Below are positions 60,692-64,000 of a stretch of 64,000 bases of DNA, piece after piece. The stretch comes from Psoroptes ovis (lineage: Eukaryota; Arthropoda; Arachnida; Sarcoptiformes; Psoroptidae), in the NCBI GenBank assembly GCA_002943765.1, contig PQWQ01000033.1, forward strand, positions 340,758-404,757, given 5' to 3'. How positions within the stretch are numbered: position 1 is the stretch's first letter; every line of letters starts with the position of its first letter. The notes under the pieces are model-generated. The model made no database searches. It saw only the letters and a list, made by a program, of their open reading frames with translations, and was not told where the DNA came from. Position numbers and translations under genes: made by a program.

Positions 60692-63600
60692 AAAAATCTA
60701 AGGCTTATAGTACGCGAAAATTTTTGGAAAAATCGAGAAAATCTGAGACTATACATCGCCATCTTTTTTCAAGAAAATCAAAGGCAATAGACTGGCAATT
60801 TTTTGAAAAAATCAAAGGCAATAGACTGGCAATTTTTTGAAAAAATCAAAGGCAATAGACTGGCAATTTTTTCGAAAAAATCAAAGGCAATAGACTGGCA
60901 ATTTTTTCGAAAAAATCAAAGGCAATAGACTGGCAATTTTTTGAAAAAATCAAAGGCAATAGACTGGCAATTTTTTCGAAAAAATCAAAGGCAATAGACT
61001 GGCAATTTTTTGAAAAAATCAAAGGCAATAGACTGGCAATTTTTTCGAAAAAATCAAAGGCAATAGACTGGCAATTTTTTGAAAAAATCAAAGGCAATAG
61101 ACTGGCAATTTTTTCGAAAAAATCAAAGGCAATAGACTGCCATCTTTTTTCAAAAAAATCAAAGGCAATAGACTGGCAATTTTTTCGAAAAAATCAAAGG
61201 CTATACACTGCCATCTTTTTTCAAAAAAATCAAAGGCAATAGACTGCCATCTTTTTTCAAAAAAATTAAAGGCAATAGACTGGCAATTTTTTTGAAAAAA
61301 TCAAAGGCAATAGACTGGCAATTTTTTTGAAAAAATCAAAGGCAATAGACTGGCAATTTTTTTGAAAAAATCAAAGGCAATAGACTGGCAATTTTTTCGA
61401 AAAAATCAAAGGCTATACACTGCCATCTTTTTTCAAAAAAATCAAAGGCAATAGACTGGCAATTTTTTCGAAAAAATCAAAGGCAATAGACTGGCAATTT
61501 TTTTGAAAAAATCAAAGGCTATAGACTGGCAATTTTTTTGAAAAAATCAAAGGCAATAGACTGGCAATTTTTTCGAAAAAATCAAAGGCTATACACTGCC
61601 ATCTTTTTTCAAAAAAATCAAAGGCAATAGACTGGCAATTTTTTTCAAAAAAATCAAAGGCAATAGACTGGCAATTTTTTCGAAAAAATCAAAGGCAATA
61701 GACTGGCAATTTTTTTGAAAAAATCAAAGGCTATAGACTGGCAATTTTTTCGAAAAAATCAAAGGCAATAGACTGGCAATTTTTTTGAAAAAATCAAAGG
61801 CAATAGACTGGCAATTTTTTGAAAAAATCAAAGGCAATAGACTGGCAATTTTTCAAAAAAATCAAAGGCAATAGACTGGCAATTTTTTGAAAAAATCAAA
61901 GGCAATAGACTGGCAATTTTTTGAAAAAATCAAAGGCAATAGACTGGCATCTTTTTTCAAAAAAATCAAAGGCAATAGACTGGCAATTTTTTGAAAAAAT
62001 CAAAGGCAATAGACTGGCATCTTTTTTCAAAAAAATCAAAGGCAATAGACTGGCAATTTTTTGAAAAAATCAAAGGCAATAGACTGGCAATTTTTTCGAA
62101 AAAATCAAAGGCAATAGACTGGCAATTTTTTTGAAAAAATCAAAGGCTATAGACTGGCAATTTTTTCGAAAAAATCAAAGGCAATAGACTGGCAATTTTT
62201 TTGAGAAAATCAAAGGCTATACACTGCCATCTTTTTTCAAAAAAATCAAAGGCAATAGACTGGCAATTTTTTGAAAAAATCAAAGGCAATAGACTGCCAT
62301 CTTTTTTCAAAAAAATCAAAGGCAATAGACTGGCATCTTTTTTCAAAAAATCAAAGGCAATAGACTGGCAATTTTTTGAAAAAATCAAAGGCAATAGACT
62401 GGCATCTTTTTTCAAAAAAATCAAAGGCAATAGACTGGCAATTTTTTGAAAAAATCAAAGGCAATAGACTGGCATCTTTTTTCAAAAAAATCAAAGGCAA
62501 TAGACTGGCAATTTTTTCGAAAAAATCAAAGGCTATACACTGCCATCTTTTTTCAAAAAAATCAAAGGCAATAGACTGGCAATTTTTTCGAAAAAATCAA
62601 AGGCTATACACTGCCATCTTTTTTCAAAAAAATCAAAGGCAATAGACTGGCAATTTTTTCGAAAAAATCAAAGGCAATAGACTGGCAATTTTTTTGAAAA
62701 AATCAAAGGCTATAGACTGGCAATTTTTTTGAAAAAATCAAAGGCAATAGACTGGCAATTTTTTCCAAAAAAATCAAAGGCAATAGACTGGCAATTTTTT
62801 CGAAAAAATCAAAGGCAATAGACTGGCAATTTTTTGAAAAAATCAAAGGCTATAGACTGGCAATTTTTTTCGAAAAAATCAAAGCAAAAAAAAAAAAAAA
62901 AAAAAAAAAAATCAAAGGCAATAGACTGGCAATTTTTTTGAAAAAATCAAAGGCAATAGACTGCCATCTTTTTTCAAAAAAATCAAAGGCAATAGACTGG
63001 CAATTTTTTGAAAAAATCAAAGGCAATAGACTGGCATTTTTTCAAAAAATCAAAGGCAATAGACTGGCAATTTTTTGAAAAAAATCAAAGGCAATAGACT
63101 GGCAATTTTTTTGAAAAAAATCAAAGGCAATAGACTGGCAATTTTTTTCAAAAAAATCAAAGGCAATAGACTGGCAATTTTTTTGAAAAAATCAAAGGCA
63201 ATAGACTGGCAATTTTTTGAAAAAATCAAAGGCAATAGACTGGCAATTTTTTTGAAAAAATCAAAGGCAATAGACTGGCAATTTTTTGAAAAAATCAAAG
63301 GCAATAGACTGGCAATTTTTTTCAAAAAATCAAAGGCAATAGACTGGCAATTTTTTGAAAAAAAAAAAAAAAAAAATCAAAGGCAATAGACTGGCAATTT
63401 TTTTGAAAAAATCAAAGGCAATAGACTGGCAATTTTTTGAAAAAATCAAAGGCAATAGACTGGCAATTTTTTTGAAAAAATCAAAGGCAATAGACTGGCA
63501 ATTTTTTCAAAAAAAAAAAAATCATTTTTTCAAAAAATCAAAGGCAATAGACTGGCAATTTTTTGAAAAAATCAAAGGCAATAGACTGGCAATTTTTTCG

Positions 63601-64000
63601 AAAAAATCAAAGGCTATACACTGCATCTTTTTTCAAAAAATCAAAGGCAATAGACTGGCAATTTTTTGAAAAAATCAAAGGCAATAGACTGGCAATTTTT
63701 TCGAAAAAATCAAAGGCAATAGACTGGCAATTTTTTGAAAAAATCAAAGGCTATACACTGCCATCTTTTTTCAAAAAATCAAAGGCAATAGACTGGCAAT
63801 TTTTTCAAAAAAATCAAAGGCTATACACTGCCATCTTTTTTCCAAAAAATCAAAGCAATAGATGGCATTTTTTAAAAATCAAAGGCTATACACTGCACCA
63901 TCTCTCTTTTTTCAAAAAAAATCAAAGGCTATACACTGCCATCTTTTTTCCAAAAAAATCAAAGGCAATAGACTGGCAATTTTTTCGAAAAAATCAAAGG
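60690..64000. repeat. 36-bp satellite array, reaching the window end
   Basis: About 90 tandem units. The main unit has core AAAGGCAATAGACTGGC followed by the A/T junction ATTTTTTCGAAAAAAT, a 16-bp palindrome. Subtype B has GGCTATACACTGCCATC and TTTTTTCAAAAAAAT. Subtype C combines CAATAGACTGG with CATCTTTTTTC. Units vary by 1-2 A/T bases (about 34-37 bp). The first units (60690-60770) are degenerate, as expected at an array edge. Homopolymer expansions interrupt the array at about 62884-62911, 63358-63376 and 63508-63530. Long ORFs on both strands, with a 12-residue period, follow from the 36-bp period and are not genes. The array is cut by the window end. Confidence 0.95.

Noticed and set aside
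60846..63669. Long ORFs with 12-residue repeats on both strands
   Set aside because: They arise because the satellite period (36 bp) is a multiple of three. They are open on both strands and lack non-repeat sequence.
1..64000. tRNA, rRNA, CRISPR arrays, transposase genes
   Set aside because: No B-box-like GGTTCGANTCC with a clover-leaf context, no rRNA-like blocks, no spaced direct repeats with unique spacers, and no transposase-like ORF were seen by eye. tRNAscan or Infernal would be decisive.

Overview
The window is AT-rich eukaryotic DNA. It has short AT-rich introns of 60-68 bp, canonical GT/AG splice sites, long non-coding stretches, many miniature inverted-repeat transposons and a long satellite array. 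The one gene I can recognise is an arthropod-type homologue of the microtubule-associated protein Jupiter (the vertebrate JPT1/HN1 family). The AT-rich composition, tiny introns and Jupiter-type first exon suggest an arthropod. A mite is my guess, but nothing here fixes the species.

Layout. Positions 1-8782 are upstream, non-coding and repeat-bearing. The Jupiter gene runs on the + strand from about 8783 to about 60540. A first coding exon (ATG at 8976) ends in split codon phase 2. It is followed by a 42.6-kb intron that contains at least one alternative first coding exon (ATG at 43156). That exon carries the HVEL-xx-VG-xx-KR signature I recall from Drosophila Jupiter. A less certain third first exon lies at 27028-27122. 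All of these can join the common exon 51624-52108 in frame. After a 7.2-kb intron come three small exons (59283-59378, 59447-59497, 59558-59586), ending in a PPGG-K-TSNIFG C terminus. The predicted proteins are 237 aa (8976 start) and 239 aa (43156 start).

The introns and 5' flank hold 26 copies of an 80-95 bp mariner-like MITE family (TIR TTAGGYTGTCCGAAAAGTT, TA target duplications) in two internal-sequence groups. There is also a piggyBac-like MITE with TTAA sites, a hAT-like MITE, two further small dispersed families defined by TTTGCACTCG and GACGTAGTA modules, microsatellites, and many short perfect hairpins.

From about 60690 to the window end, and presumably beyond, is a 36-bp satellite array of about 90 units. 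It has at least three unit subtypes and a palindromic A/T junction in many units. The long ORFs there are repeat artefacts.

No rRNA, tRNA, CRISPR array, complete transposase gene or second recognisable protein-coding gene was seen.
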